Source: Verticiella alkaliphila
GTDB lineage: Bacteria; Pseudomonadota; Gammaproteobacteria; Burkholderiales; Burkholderiaceae_B
NCBI RefSeq assembly: GCF_018904615.1
Contig: NZ_JADCNH010000002.1
Coordinates: 62,001-126,000 of the forward strand
Direction of reading: 5' to 3'
Length of the DNA stretch: 64,000 nucleotides
Under the pieces are notes generated by a model. That model was not told the DNA's origin, searched no databases, and was given only the letters and a program-made list of their open reading frames with translations. The position numbers were made by a program, and so were the translations under genes. Positions within the stretch are counted from its first letter, which is position 1; each line of letters starts with the position of its first letter. Below, in pieces: positions 25,390 through 34,462 of this stretch.

Positions 25390-25479
25390 GAGCAGGTTCC
25401 TTGTTGTCTGGCGATGGAGGGTGGACAGGGGACCGCGCTACGGCGGCTGGAATCTTTGGGGGAGTGGTTGGTGCCCGAA

Positions 25480-26172
25480 CTAGCGGCGCACCTGGGCGTG
25501 CTCCTGTTGCTGCACGAAGCTCAGGATCAAGGGAACGGTGCCCTCAATGTGGCTGTTCAGGGTGTGCTCGGCCAGCCGGCTGTCCCGTGCCTTGAGCACG
25601 GAGATCAGCTGCTCGTGCGCCGCGCGCGGCGTGCGTGGCTTGGCCGGGTTCTGCAGCCAGATCCGCATGTAGGGATCGAGCAGCGCATAGAGCGAATCGA
25701 TCTGCGCGGCCAGCCGCGGACGTGCGGCTGCCGTCACGATGGTGGCGTGGAACTGTCGGTGTCGCTGCAGCCACTCCTGGGAGTTCTGCTCGCAGCCTTC
25801 CATGTCCTCCAACAGGCGCTCCAGCGTCACGATCTGGCGATCTGTCACCTGGGGCGCGGCGAGCCGGATCGCCAGGCCCTCGAGCGCGCTGCGCATCTCG
25901 AAGATCTCGCGCATGTCCTCGACGTTCAGTCGGGTCACGACGGCGCCGCGATTCGGCCGGATGGCCACGAGTCCCGCCACGGACAGCCGGCGCAGGGCTT
26001 CGCGCACCGGCATGCGGCTCATGTCCAGCAACTGCGCGATGTCTTCCGTGACGATGCGCGCGCCGGGCGCGAGTTCGCCCGTGCAGATCGCCTGGTGCAG
26101 GTAGTCGTAGGCCTGCTGTTCGGCGCTGGCCGAGCGGGTGGGCGTGACGAGGGTGAGCGAGGTGTCTGGCAT
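25480..26172 (-). CDS. GntR-family (FadR subgroup) transcriptional regulator
   Basis: The protein has 230 residues. Winged helix at about 15-85 (IVTEDIAQLLDMSRMPVREA then LRRLSVAGLV), followed by an all-helical FCD ligand domain with metal-type residues (EMRSALEG, HRQFHATIV, AAHEQLISVL). The ATG at 26172 is preferred over a longer frame that would run through a palindrome. The regulator is first in the minus-strand operon with the Bug receptor and gamma-glutamyltransferase and probably controls it and itself through the palindrome at 26182-26195. Confidence 0.92.
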   Translation of the reverse strand: MPDTSLTLVTPTRSASAEQQAYDYLHQAICTGELAPGARIVTEDIAQLLDMSRMPVREALRRLSVAGLVAIRPNRGAVVTRLNVEDMREIFEMRSALEGLAIRLAAPQVTDRQIVTLERLLEDMEGCEQNSQEWLQRHRQFHATIVTAAARPRLAAQIDSLYALLDPYMRIWLQNPAKPRTPRAAHEQLISVLKARDSRLAEHTLNSHIEGTVPLILSFVQQQEHAQVRR

Positions 26173-26181
26173 GGATTGGAT

Positions 26182-26195
26182 AATTGGATCCAATT
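26182..26195. promoter_or_regulatory. GntR/FadR-type operator palindrome
   Basis: AATTGGATCCAATT is a perfect 14-bp palindrome 10 bp upstream of the GntR-family start. The core ATTGGATCCAAT resembles sites recalled for VanR, a regulator of the same FadR subgroup. Confidence 0.7.
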
Positions 26196-26391
26196 TGAAC
26201 GGGTCTACTGTACGTCGATTTTGGCGTGATGACCACTGTCGAAACGGCAACGTAACGATGCCGAAGGGGCAACGGTTTCAGCGGCCAAACCCAGCCAGCG
26301 GCCACGGCCATCGGTTCGACGCAAGGCGTGGTGGCAGACCGCCCGGCTGTTGGCGGTTCGATATCGCGATGGCTCGATGTACTATCCCGCG

Positions 26392-27756
26392 ATGTTGTCC
26401 GCCCTTGATCCCATCGCCGCCATCGCCACCGCGCCCGGGCGTGGCGGCATCGGTGTCGTGCGCGTCTCCGGGCGCGACGTCGCCCCGCTCGTCCAGGCCA
26501 TCCTGGGCCGGGACGCGTTGACGCCGCGCCACGCGCACTTCCTCCCGTTCCTGGACGCCGATGGACTGCCCATCGACGAGGGCATCGCCCTGTACTTCCC
26601 GGCCCCGCATTCCTACACCGGCGAGACGGTGCTGGAGCTTCAAGGCCACGGTGGCCCGGTGGTGTTGCGCCGACTGCTGTCGCGATGCCTGGAGGCAGGT
26701 GCCGGCATGGGGCTGCGCCTGGCCGAGCCGGGCGAATTCACGCAGCGCGCCTTCCTGAACGAACGCCTGGACTTGGCCCAGGCCGAGGCTGTGGCCGACC
26801 TCATCGACGCCGCGAGCGAAGCCGCGGCCCGCGGTGCAGCCGCGTCGCTGCGCGGCGCGTTCTCGCAGGCCGTCAGTGGCTTGGCCGATCGCATCGTGCA
26901 CCTGCGCATGCTGGTCGAGGCCACGCTCGACTTTCCGGAAGAGGAAATCGACTTTCTGGAGAAGTACCAGGCCCGGCCGACGCTCGATGGCATCCGCGCG
27001 GAACTCGCACGACTGACGTCCCAGGCCCGCCAGGGCGCGCTGCTGCGCGAGGGGCTGCATGTCGTGCTGGCCGGCGTGCCCAACGTGGGCAAGTCGAGCC
27101 TGCTGAATGCCCTCGCGGGCTTCGACGCCGCGATCGTCACGCCGGTGGCGGGCACCACGCGCGACAAAGTCGTGCAGGAGCTCGCCATCGAAGGCGTGCC
27201 GCTGCATGTCGTGGACACGGCCGGGCTGCGCGAGACCGACGACGAGGTCGAGCGCATCGGCATTGCACGCACGTGGGAGGAGATCGGTCGCGCCGACGCG
27301 GTGATCCACCTGCGCGATGCGCGGGCGCCGCAAGACGATCAGTCGTTGGGTGGCGAGCTCGCGAGCCGCCTGCCGCGCGGCGTGCCGGTGCTGGAAGTCT
27401 TCAACAAGATCGATCTGGCAGAGGCGAATGCGTCACTGCCCGACGACGCTCTGCGCATCTCCGCGCGCACCGGGGCAGGCCTGGACACGCTGCGTGCCGA
27501 ACTCTTGCGCATCGCCGGCTGGCAGCCCGCCGCCGAGACACCCTACCTGGCGCGCGAGCGGCACCTCACGGCGCTGGCCGCCGCGGATGCGCACCTCGAG
27601 ATGGCGGCCCTGCACGCCGAGCAGGACGACCGCGTGCTGGATTTGTTCGCCGAAGAGTTGCGCCTGGCGCACGATCGACTGGGCGAGATCACCGGCGCGT
27701 TCGGCAGCGACGATCTGCTGGGGGTGATCTTCTCGCGGTTCTGCATCGGGAAGTGA
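26392..27756 (+). CDS. mnmE: tRNA modification GTPase MnmE
   Basis: The protein has 454 residues. The N-terminal domain binds folate ([20 protein letters not shown]), and the G domain is at about 220-375 with [19 protein letters not shown] and NKID. The invariant C-terminal CIGK with its catalytic cysteine is present. MnmE acts with MnmG to make the cmnm5 modification on wobble uridine. The ATG at 26392 gives the expected N-terminus. In many proteobacteria it follows yidC; here a GGT-Bug-GntR block on the other strand has come between them. Confidence 0.97.
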   Translation: MLSALDPIAAIATAPGRGGIGVVRVSGRDVAPLVQAILGRDALTPRHAHFLPFLDADGLPIDEGIALYFPAPHSYTGETVLELQGHGGPVVLRRLLSRCLEAGAGMGLRLAEPGEFTQRAFLNERLDLAQAEAVADLIDAASEAAARGAAASLRGAFSQAVSGLADRIVHLRMLVEATLDFPEEEIDFLEKYQARPTLDGIRAELARLTSQARQGALLREGLHVVLAGVPNVGKSSLLNALAGFDAAIVTPVAGTTRDKVVQELAIEGVPLHVVDTAGLRETDDEVERIGIARTWEEIGRADAVIHLRDARAPQDDQSLGGELASRLPRGVPVLEVFNKIDLAEANASLPDDALRISARTGAGLDTLRAELLRIAGWQPAAETPYLARERHLTALAAADAHLEMAALHAEQDDRVLDLFAEELRLAHDRLGEITGAFGSDDLLGVIFSRFCIGK

Positions 27757-27918
27757 TGCGAGCCACCGACATCGGAAGACGCCGCGACGGGGCGGCCGAA
27801 GTGGGAGCCCCCATTCATGGCGCTCCTCAGCAGGCAGCGCCATGCGTTAGTCGTGAACACTGCCCGCTCCGCGATAATGACGGCCTCACCGTCGTCATCC
27901 TCTAGGAGTCATCACACC

Positions 27919-28707
27919 ATGGATCTGGGAATCTCCGGCCGCTGGGCCATTGTCTGTGCCGCCAGCAAGGGCCTGGGCAAGGGTTGCGCGCAGGCGTTGG
28001 CCGCCGAAGGCGTCAACCTCGTCATCAACGCGCGCGGCGAAGCCGCGCTCGAGGCTACGGCGGCGGAACTGCGTGCCGCCTACCCCGGGATCACCGTGCA
28101 CGCCGTGGCCGGCGACATCACCGATCCTGCCGTGCGTGACGCGGTGCTCGGCGCGTGTCCGCAGGTCGATATCCTCGTGAACAACGCGGGCGGCCCCCCG
28201 CCCGGCGATTTCCGGGAATGGGAGGAGGACGCCTGGCTGGCCGCGGTGCGCGCCAACATGCTCACGCCCATCGAACTCATGCGCCGCACGGTGGATGGCA
28301 TGGCCGAGCGCGGCTTTGGCCGTGTGGTCAACATCACGTCGGGCGCCGTCAAGGCGCCGATCGACATCCTGGGCCTGTCCAACGGCGCGCGTAGCGGTCT
28401 CACGGGCTTCGTGGCTGGGCTCGCGCGCCAGCAGCGTCTGGCCGCGCGCAACGTCACGATCAACAACCTGCTGCCCGGCGCATTCGACACGGATCGCCTG
28501 CGCAAGAACTTTGCCATCGGCGCCGAAAAGTCGGGACAATCGGCCGATGCGCTGGCGCAGTCTCGCGCCAAGACGATCCCGTCGGGCCGATTCGGCACGG
28601 CTGAAGAGTTCGGCGCGACGTGCGCCTTCCTGTGCAGCGTGCAGGCCGCCTACATGACGGGGCAGAACGTGCTGCTGGACGGTGGCGCCTACCCAGGCAC
28701 GTACTGA
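27919..28707 (+). CDS. SDR-family oxidoreductase with altered YxxxK motif
   Basis: The protein has 262 residues with a Rossmann fold: AASKGLGKGCAQALA near the N-terminus is the TGxxxGxG-like cofactor loop, and VNNAGG is present. After the conserved Ser (NITSGAVKAP) the position of the catalytic Tyr holds Ser and the Lys holds Arg (SNGAR instead of YxxxK). AGGAG at 27904-27908 supports the ATG at 27919. It is transcribed with or after mnmE. The change of both catalytic residues suggests an unusual chemistry or a non-catalytic role; the family usually reduces 3-oxoacyl or ketone substrates. Confidence 0.85.
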   Translation: MDLGISGRWAIVCAASKGLGKGCAQALAAEGVNLVINARGEAALEATAAELRAAYPGITVHAVAGDITDPAVRDAVLGACPQVDILVNNAGGPPPGDFREWEEDAWLAAVRANMLTPIELMRRTVDGMAERGFGRVVNITSGAVKAPIDILGLSNGARSGLTGFVAGLARQQRLAARNVTINNLLPGAFDTDRLRKNFAIGAEKSGQSADALAQSRAKTIPSGRFGTAEEFGATCAFLCSVQAAYMTGQNVLLDGGAYPGTY

Positions 28708-28720
28708 CGCCAGCATGCGC

Positions 28721-28758
28721 CAACGCAAAAGGCCGGCTTTCGCCGGCCTTTTGCGTTG
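28721..28758. terminator. Bidirectional Rho-independent terminator
   Basis: A perfect 17-bp stem closes on the four-base loop TTTC. The stem starts with CAACGCAAAAGGCCGGC and its 3' arm contains TTTT; the mirrored A-run gives a T-run on the minus strand. It lies between the convergent SDR and Bug genes. Confidence 0.9.
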
Positions 28759-28797
28759 CACGGCCCGGGCAGTGCCCCGGCCGCGCTGCGGCCTGGT

Positions 28798-29772
28798 TCA
28801 CTCGAGAACGATATTGTTCTCGCGGATGACGGCACCCCAGTGCTCGGCATCCTGCTTCAGTTGCGCATCGAGTGCGGCCGGGCCGCCGGCCTTCTCCATC
28901 TGGCCGTTGTTGGCCAGCAAGGCGCGGAAGCTGTCGGATTGCACCGTCTTCACGGCGGCTGCCGAGAGCTTCTCGATCACGGCGGGCGGCGTGCCCTTGG
29001 GCGCGTGCAGGGCGGTCCAGTAGGTGGCCTTCAGCTGCGGAAAGCCGAGTTCGGTCACCGACGGGATGTCCGGGAAGGCCGGGTCGCGCTTTTCCGTGGT
29101 GAGGGCGAGGATCTTCAGATCGCCCGCTTTCTGGTGTTCGATGACGGCGATCGGCGTGGCCGTGGTCACGTCGCCCAAGCCGCCCATGAGATCGATCAGG
29201 GCCGACGGGTTGTTCTTGTAGGGGATGGACATGACTTCCACGTCCAGCGCCTTGGCAAGCACCAGGTTGTACAGGTCCGTCACGCTGCCGGGGCCCAACG
29301 TGCCGATGCGCAGGCCCGTGCTGCTCTTCTTGCCGTAGGCCACCAGCTCGGGGATGCTGTTCACGCCGAGCTTGGTGGGCACGGTGATGGTGAGCATGCC
29401 TTCGAACAGCATGGCCACCGACTCGAAACTCTCCAGGCTGTAGGGCAGCTTCGGGCGCAGCATCACGTTGAGCGAGATGGGGCCGGTGCCGCCCAGCAGG
29501 ACGGTGTTGCCGTCCGGGTTGGCACGCGAGACGTAGGTGGCGCCGATGATGCCGTTGGCCCCGGGCTTGTTCTCCACGATGACCGGGCGGCCGAGCTCGC
29601 TGCTCATGCCCTGGGCCAGCATGCGGGCGAAATTGTCGGTGGTGCCGCCAGCGCCATAGGGCACGACGAGGGTGAGCGGCGTTTCCGCCGCGGCCGTGCC
29701 CGCCATGCCGCACAGAGCGGAGACGAGCGCGAGAGTGCCGGTGAGCCGGCCGAGTGTGGTGAAGCCCAACAT
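28798..29772 (-). CDS. Bug/TctC-family periplasmic solute-binding protein
   Basis: The protein has 324 residues with a signal peptide (GRLTGTLALVSALCGMAGTA, then AAAET) and family motifs LTLVVPYGAGGTTDNFARML and IVENKPGANGIIGATY. GGAGG before the ATG at 29772 fixes the start; the longer frame upstream is not coding. It stands alone with no transporter or enzyme gene in its transcript, like many orphan Bug receptors. The ligand is unknown. Confidence 0.9.
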   Translation of the reverse strand: MLGFTTLGRLTGTLALVSALCGMAGTAAAETPLTLVVPYGAGGTTDNFARMLAQGMSSELGRPVIVENKPGANGIIGATYVSRANPDGNTVLLGGTGPISLNVMLRPKLPYSLESFESVAMLFEGMLTITVPTKLGVNSIPELVAYGKKSSTGLRIGTLGPGSVTDLYNLVLAKALDVEVMSIPYKNNPSALIDLMGGLGDVTTATPIAVIEHQKAGDLKILALTTEKRDPAFPDIPSVTELGFPQLKATYWTALHAPKGTPPAVIEKLSAAAVKTVQSDSFRALLANNGQMEKAGGPAALDAQLKQDAEHWGAVIRENNIVLE

Positions 29773-30183
29773 GGGTGTCCTCCTGCGATGAATGCAACGC
29801 GCGGGTATCTGCCCTTGAGGGGCTTGTGTGACCGGCTGCACTGCTGCAGCCGGCGCTTTATCGCCGTGTCGCCACGGCCCGCGTGGTGGTCCGGTCCTGC
29901 GTCCTGCGCGTGACGACGACCCCTCAGCGGTGCTGTACGGGGGCGTCACGGCGGCCAAAGTCCGGCCGTTCATCATACGGAGGCCTGCCGCCGCGACAAT
30001 CCCCAAAAACGGCAGGAATGTTTGAACGGGAATGACGGGAATCGGCAGGGTTAACGCGGTGGCGCGTGCTGTTGCATTCCGTCGTCAAATGCCGCGTTTT
30101 GATATGGGAAGCGCTGCGATGGCGTCTGCCGTGAGGTTTCGGCGCATCGGTGGCTCATGTCAGGCGGCGTGTCACGCCTGCGG
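29773..30183. other. 411-base intergenic region, no gene seen
   Basis: This stretch separates the Bug gene start from the YiiX-like gene end. Open frames in it are short shadows without family resemblance. It should contain the Bug promoter, but I cannot name -35/-10 boxes with confidence. Confidence 0.5.
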
Positions 30184-30825
30184 TCATGGCGTCATGGCCA
30201 GGTGTGCCTGCGCCTGCGGTGCGGGCAGTACCTGCAGCCGCGCGGAGGCAGCCAGGTCACGCGGTAATAGATAGCGGCCCGGGATCAGGGGCAGGGCGAG
30301 GGGCGTGAACGTCACGTCCAGATCGACGCCGGCTGACTGCCAGGCTGACCAGACGAGCTCGGTGCAATAAGCGCCGCCAGGCTCGGCCAGTCGAAACGGC
30401 TCGCCGAGCCGGGCGTGTGCGGCGCGCACGGCTGCGGCACGCGCCGTGTCGTCGGCTTGCACGTGATAGATGGCGTGTTGCACGGCGCGTTCCGGCGCAA
30501 GGTAGAAATCCAGGGTGTCGATGACGACGCCATCGGCCCGGCCCGGGAGTTCCGCGGGTGTGGCATGGATCACCTGCCACTGCCCCGGTTCGCCCAGCAG
30601 CATGCCCACATGGCTGTAGGGCCCGCCGTCCACGCTCAGGACTGCCACGCTCACGCCTGCAGTGCCTTCGCGAAACACGAGATCGCCTGCGCGTGCCTGT
30701 GCCGGCACGTCGATCGCCAGGGCCGGGCCCCGGACAGCGCGGCCGTCACCATCCAGAAGGCGGTGAGCGCTGCGCGCCAGCGCGAGCCTGGCGCCTTCAC
30801 CGCAGCTGGATCTTCCAATCGCCAT
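30184..30825 (-). CDS. YiiX/permuted NlpC-P60-like (papain-fold) hydrolase
   Basis: The protein has 213 residues. ARAGDLVFREG, the histidine in PYSHVGML and the cysteine in AYCTELVW are in the order of the circularly permuted NlpC/P60 (YiiX/YebB-like) peptidases, where the Cys follows the His. The family is thought to act on cell-wall peptides or amide-linked lipids. The ATG at 30825 overlaps the end of the upstream lipoprotein gene by about 29 bases, so translation is coupled. No signal peptide is obvious. Confidence 0.75.
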   Translation of the reverse strand: MAIGRSSCGEGARLALARSAHRLLDGDGRAVRGPALAIDVPAQARAGDLVFREGTAGVSVAVLSVDGGPYSHVGMLLGEPGQWQVIHATPAELPGRADGVVIDTLDFYLAPERAVQHAIYHVQADDTARAAAVRAAHARLGEPFRLAEPGGAYCTELVWSAWQSAGVDLDVTFTPLALPLIPGRYLLPRDLAASARLQVLPAPQAQAHLAMTP

Positions 30826-31198
30826 CGTCCTTTACCAGGCGATGGTTCTGTGTGTCGTCGCGGCCATTGTGAAAGACGACGCGGGCGCGCACTTGCGCGC
30901 TCTCGCGGGTGTCATCCATCGTGGTCTCCAGGATCTCCACGCGGTCCAGTCCGCCGTTGGCCTCCACACGGTTCTGCATCTCGCCCACGATCATCTGCAC
31001 CTTGCCACGCGCCTGCACCACACGATCGGCGGGCACGTTGGCGAACGAGATCTGGGCCGTGGCCTTGTCCACGTCGCCCTTGGCCACGGCTTCGTAGAAC
31101 GTCTCCACTGCCGATTCCGGCTTGCCGCCCGAACACGCTGTGAGCATCGCAGCGCAAGCGAGCATGAGCAGCAAAGGGGACCGGACAAGCAGGGGCAT
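30797..31198 (-). CDS. DUF4878-like lipoprotein
   Basis: The protein has 133 residues. A lipoprotein signal is clear (LLLMLACAAMLTAC with Cys at the lipobox). The mature part SAVETFYEAVAKGDVDKATA and VFHNGRDDTQNHRLVKDDGD matches the small NTF2-like DUF4878 fold, often a periplasmic or secreted lipoprotein of unknown role. The start at 31198 was chosen to place the lipobox normally. It precedes a YiiX-like hydrolase in the same transcript. Confidence 0.8.
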   Translation of the reverse strand: MPLLVRSPLLLMLACAAMLTACSGGKPESAVETFYEAVAKGDVDKATAQISFANVPADRVVQARGKVQMIVGEMQNRVEANGGLDRVEILETTMDDTRESAQVRARVVFHNGRDDTQNHRLVKDDGDWKIQLR

Positions 31199-31363
31199 GA
31201 GAATTCCTGAGAATGGGTGAGGCCGCCGCATGATAGCCAGTCGGATACTGGTGCGTGTCCGCGGTTTGTATCGTCATGTGTCCATTGTTGCCGGCATGCT
31301 GCCTGCTACCTGTCGCCAGTCCTCAGATCTCTGAGCCTGTCTTTGCATCGAAAAAAGGGGTGG

Positions 31364-32218
31364 ATGTTGCGCAAGTCGTGGATGGTGTCGTGGATGCTCG
31401 CGATCGCGGTGACGGTGGCCGCGTGTGGGCAGAAGAACGAGAATTTCGAGCAGGCCTCGAAGGATTACGTGGCACATTTCCAGGCCCAGGCCGACAAGGG
31501 TGCGTTCTCTGAGCTGTATGCCGAGAGCGCGCCCATGATGAAGGCAGTGGCCAAGGAAGATGAATTCATCAGCCTGCTCACGCGCATCCAGGGCGCCTTG
31601 GGTGAGCGCCGCAAGACCACCTTCGTGCGCAGCGAGAGTTCGCAGTCCGTGGATGGCGCCGCACTCACGCGCCTCGTCTACGCGACGGAGTTCGAGAAGG
31701 GCAAGGGCGAGGAGTCCTTTCACCTCACCCGGGTGGGCGACAAGCCGCGGCTTTTCCACTATGAGATCGATTCGCCAGCGTTGCGCAAGCTGGTGGGTGC
31801 GCAACCCAACTTTGACGATGCATTCGGCCAGGCCGTGCTGGTGGCGATCGCCCGATTCCATGAACAGGTGGGCGTCGGTGAGTTCGCCGCTATCTATGAC
31901 GCGGGCGCACCCGGTATGAAGCAGAGCGTGACGAAGGAACGGTTCGTGAGCGCCATGCGCCGGGTGACTGAGGTGCTGGGGGCGCGTGGCACGAGTACGC
32001 CAGAACGTCGCAACACGGTGGCCTCCGACGACGGCATCCCGCTGATGCAGGTGGACATGGACACCCGCTTTGCGGAAGAAGAGACCACCGAGCGCTTCTT
32101 CTTCCAGCACGCGGACGGCAAGGCGTTGCTGTATCGCTACGAAGTGATGTCCGAGCGCGTGGCCGCCGCCATGCAGGCCGACGACGGGCGCGCCCCGGCC
32201 TCAGGCACGGCGCGCTAG
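31364..32218 (+). CDS. Lipoprotein with two tandem NTF2/DUF3887-like repeats
   Basis: The protein has 284 residues with a lipobox (AIAVTVAACGQ). Two similar units follow at about 25-145 and 150-270. Each has a helix with a short acidic/aromatic pattern (SELYAESAPMMKAVAKEDEF versus AAIYDAGAPGMKQSVTKERF), the pattern F-(I/V)-S-x-(L/M)-x-R, then the alternating GALGERRKT versus EVLGARGTS and a final beta segment (LFHYEID versus LLYRYEV). This indicates an internal duplication. The ATG at 31364 starts a good lipoprotein signal; the upstream extension does not. The function is unknown. Confidence 0.75.
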   Translation: MLRKSWMVSWMLAIAVTVAACGQKNENFEQASKDYVAHFQAQADKGAFSELYAESAPMMKAVAKEDEFISLLTRIQGALGERRKTTFVRSESSQSVDGAALTRLVYATEFEKGKGEESFHLTRVGDKPRLFHYEIDSPALRKLVGAQPNFDDAFGQAVLVAIARFHEQVGVGEFAAIYDAGAPGMKQSVTKERFVSAMRRVTEVLGARGTSTPERRNTVASDDGIPLMQVDMDTRFAEEETTERFFFQHADGKALLYRYEVMSERVAAAMQADDGRAPASGTAR

Positions 32219-33403
32219 CCGCACGAGGAGGGCAGCGAGCGCGCTACCCGTGGAGAGCACGGCCACGCCCGTCCAGCCGGCGTGTTCGAGGACCCAGCTG
32301 CCCAGGGCCGCGCCGCTCGCCATGCCAACGAACATGCCGGTGAAAAGCACCGCATTCAGGCGGCTGCGCGCGGCCGGATCCAGGCTGTAGACCTCGGTCT
32401 GATGGGCGATGAGCGCCGCCTGCATGCCGAGGTCGAAGCCCACGGTGGCGCCGGCAATCAAGAGAATCTGTCCCTGGGCTGACAGACCGCTGCCCAGCGT
32501 GAGCACCGCGAACGACGCTGCCGTCAGGGCGGCGCCCAGGCGCACCACGATCTCGGTGCCGCGCCGATCGGCCAGCCGGCCAGACAGCGGCGCAGCCAGC
32601 GCGCCCGCCGCACCTGCCAATCCGAAGGCGCCTGCCGCTGCGCTGCCCAGATGCAAGTCGTCGTGCAGCATCACCGCCAGCGTGGACCAGAACGCACTGA
32701 ACGCCACGGCCAGAAGGCCTTGCGCCAGGGCGGCCCGCCGCAGCGCCGGGTACTGCCGCCACAGGGCCACCATGGAGGCGAGCAGGGCGCCGTAGCCCAG
32801 CCGCGTAGTCGGCGTGAATCGGGGCAGCCCGCGCCAGAACGCCATGCCCGCCAGGGCGATCATCACTGCCGCGGCCATGAACACCGCGCGCCAGCCCGTC
32901 TGTCCGGCCAGGGCCCCGCTCACCACGCGCGAGAGCAGGATACCCAGCAGCAACCCGGTCATGACCGTGCCCACGATGCGGCCGCGATGTTCGGCAGGGG
33001 CGAGCGTGGCCGCAGCCGGCACGATGTCCTGCGCGAGCGTGGCAGCCAACCCGATGACGAGGCTGGCCACGAGCAGGGCGGGCAGGTTGGGCGAGAGTCC
33101 GCTCGCGAGCAGCGCGAGGGCCAGCACGGCCGTCTTCACGAGGATGATCTGTCGACGGTCGTAGCGATCCCCCAGCGGGGCGAGCAGCAGGATACCCAGG
33201 GCGTATCCCAGCTGCGTCATCATCGGAACCAGTCCGAGCGCACCGGTGCCAGCCTGGAGATCGTCGCCCACGAGGGCGAGCATGGGTTGACTGTAGTAGA
33301 GCGAGGCCACGCCGAGGCCGGCGCCGGTCGCGAGCAGCAGCACCAGCGAGCGCGGCAGCGCGCTGCCTGTGGCGGGCGCCTGGGGGGAGGAGATGGAGGA
33401 CAT
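32201..33403 (-). CDS. Major facilitator superfamily transporter
   Basis: The protein has 400 residues with about 12 hydrophobic segments. The loop-2/3 motif is LGDRYDRRQIILVK and the second half repeats it as SGRLADRRGTEIVV. SLYYSQPMLALVGDDL in helix 1 is typical of the YnfM/EmrD-like efflux branch. The ATG at 33403 gives the expected short N-terminus. It is divergent from a LysR-type regulator whose start lies 94 bp away, so that regulator may control it. Its 3' end overlaps the convergent lipoprotein gene by 18 bases. Confidence 0.88.
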   Translation of the reverse strand: MSSISSPQAPATGSALPRSLVLLLATGAGLGVASLYYSQPMLALVGDDLQAGTGALGLVPMMTQLGYALGILLLAPLGDRYDRRQIILVKTAVLALALLASGLSPNLPALLVASLVIGLAATLAQDIVPAAATLAPAEHRGRIVGTVMTGLLLGILLSRVVSGALAGQTGWRAVFMAAAVMIALAGMAFWRGLPRFTPTTRLGYGALLASMVALWRQYPALRRAALAQGLLAVAFSAFWSTLAVMLHDDLHLGSAAAGAFGLAGAAGALAAPLSGRLADRRGTEIVVRLGAALTAASFAVLTLGSGLSAQGQILLIAGATVGFDLGMQAALIAHQTEVYSLDPAARSRLNAVLFTGMFVGMASGAALGSWVLEHAGWTGVAVLSTGSALAALLVRLARRA

Positions 33404-33483
33404 GATTGAGTCGGGTGGGGGGATGGCTCGCATTGTCCGTCTCGATGGTGGGGTCGGGAAGTGGCGGTTCAGGAAGAGTTGCT

Positions 33484-33498
33484 ATACGCTCGGCGTAT
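33484..33498. promoter_or_regulatory. Inverted repeat overlapping LysR gene start
   Basis: ATACGC and GCGTAT flank TCG at 33484-33498, ending inside the ATG at 33497. It could be the LysR autoregulatory site in the divergent LysR/MFS region. Confidence 0.4.
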
Positions 33499-34462
33499 GG
33501 AAGACACGCTGGTTCCCCTGGATCGTCTGCTGCTCCTGCAGACCTTCGTGCGCATCGTCGAAGCGGGCAGTTTGTCCGCTGCCGCCGTGCAGCTCGAGAC
33601 CACCCAGCCTACCGTCAGCCGACGGCTGCAGATGCTGGAACGCACGTTGGGCCAGCGGCTATTGCAGCGCTCCACGCACCGGCTGCGGCTCACGACCGAG
33701 GGCGAGCGATGCCTCGCGCATGCGCGTGCGCTCCTGGGCGGCTGGGACGAGCTGGCGGACGACATGCACGGCGCACAGGCCGAGCCGCGCGGCACCCTGC
33801 GCGTGGTGGTCCCGCACGCGTTCGGCCAGGACCAGCTCGTCGGCCCGTTGAGCACGTTTCTCACCCGTCATGCCCACGTGTCGGTGGAGTGGCTGCTGTA
33901 CGATCAGACGCCGGATTTCACGGGGCGCAATCTGGATTGCGCGGTGCACGTTGGGGCGGCTGAAGACCCGAACGTGATCGCCCGGCATGTGGCGGACGTG
34001 CCGCGCATCGTCGTGGCGGCACCGGCGCTGGCAGAACAGCTCGCGCACGATCCACAGGCCGGCCTGGCGGGGCTGCCCTGGCTCGCCCTGCAGACGTACT
34101 ACCGGGACGAAGTAGTGCTCTATGACGCGACGGGCAGACGGCTGGCCTTCGCTATCCAGCCCCGCATCATGACCGACAGCCTGCATGCCTTGCGCAACGC
34201 TGCAGTGCGCGGGCTCGGGGCGGCCGCGCTGTCATCCTGGCTGGTCGCGCCCGACATCGAAGCCGGCCGCCTGGTGGCGCTGGCCCCGGGGTGGGCACCC
34301 GCGCCGCTGCCCGTGTATCTCATGTATCCCCGCGCCCGGTTCTATCCGGCACGGCTGCGCCTGTTTCTGGAAGCCATGCGTGAGGCCCTGCCTGCGGTGG
34401 CGGGCATGCGCGAGCCGGGGCGCGTCAGCCCGCCGCCGTTTCCGGGCGCCGAAAGCACGTGA
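33497..34462 (+). CDS. LysR-family transcriptional regulator
   Basis: The protein has 321 residues. The winged helix-turn-helix at about 10-68 reads TFVRIVEAGSLSAAAVQLET, TQPTVSRRLQMLERTLGQRL. The effector domain follows with GTLRVVVPHAFGQDQLVGPL. The start at 33497 is preferred over an ORF that begins earlier without a family-like N-terminus. It is divergent from the MFS exporter and a likely regulator of it. The 3' end overlaps the convergent tag gene by 38 bases. Confidence 0.92.
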   Translation: MEDTLVPLDRLLLLQTFVRIVEAGSLSAAAVQLETTQPTVSRRLQMLERTLGQRLLQRSTHRLRLTTEGERCLAHARALLGGWDELADDMHGAQAEPRGTLRVVVPHAFGQDQLVGPLSTFLTRHAHVSVEWLLYDQTPDFTGRNLDCAVHVGAAEDPNVIARHVADVPRIVVAAPALAEQLAHDPQAGLAGLPWLALQTYYRDEVVLYDATGRRLAFAIQPRIMTDSLHALRNAAVRGLGAAALSSWLVAPDIEAGRLVALAPGWAPAPLPVYLMYPRARFYPARLRLFLEAMREALPAVAGMREPGRVSPPPFPGAEST

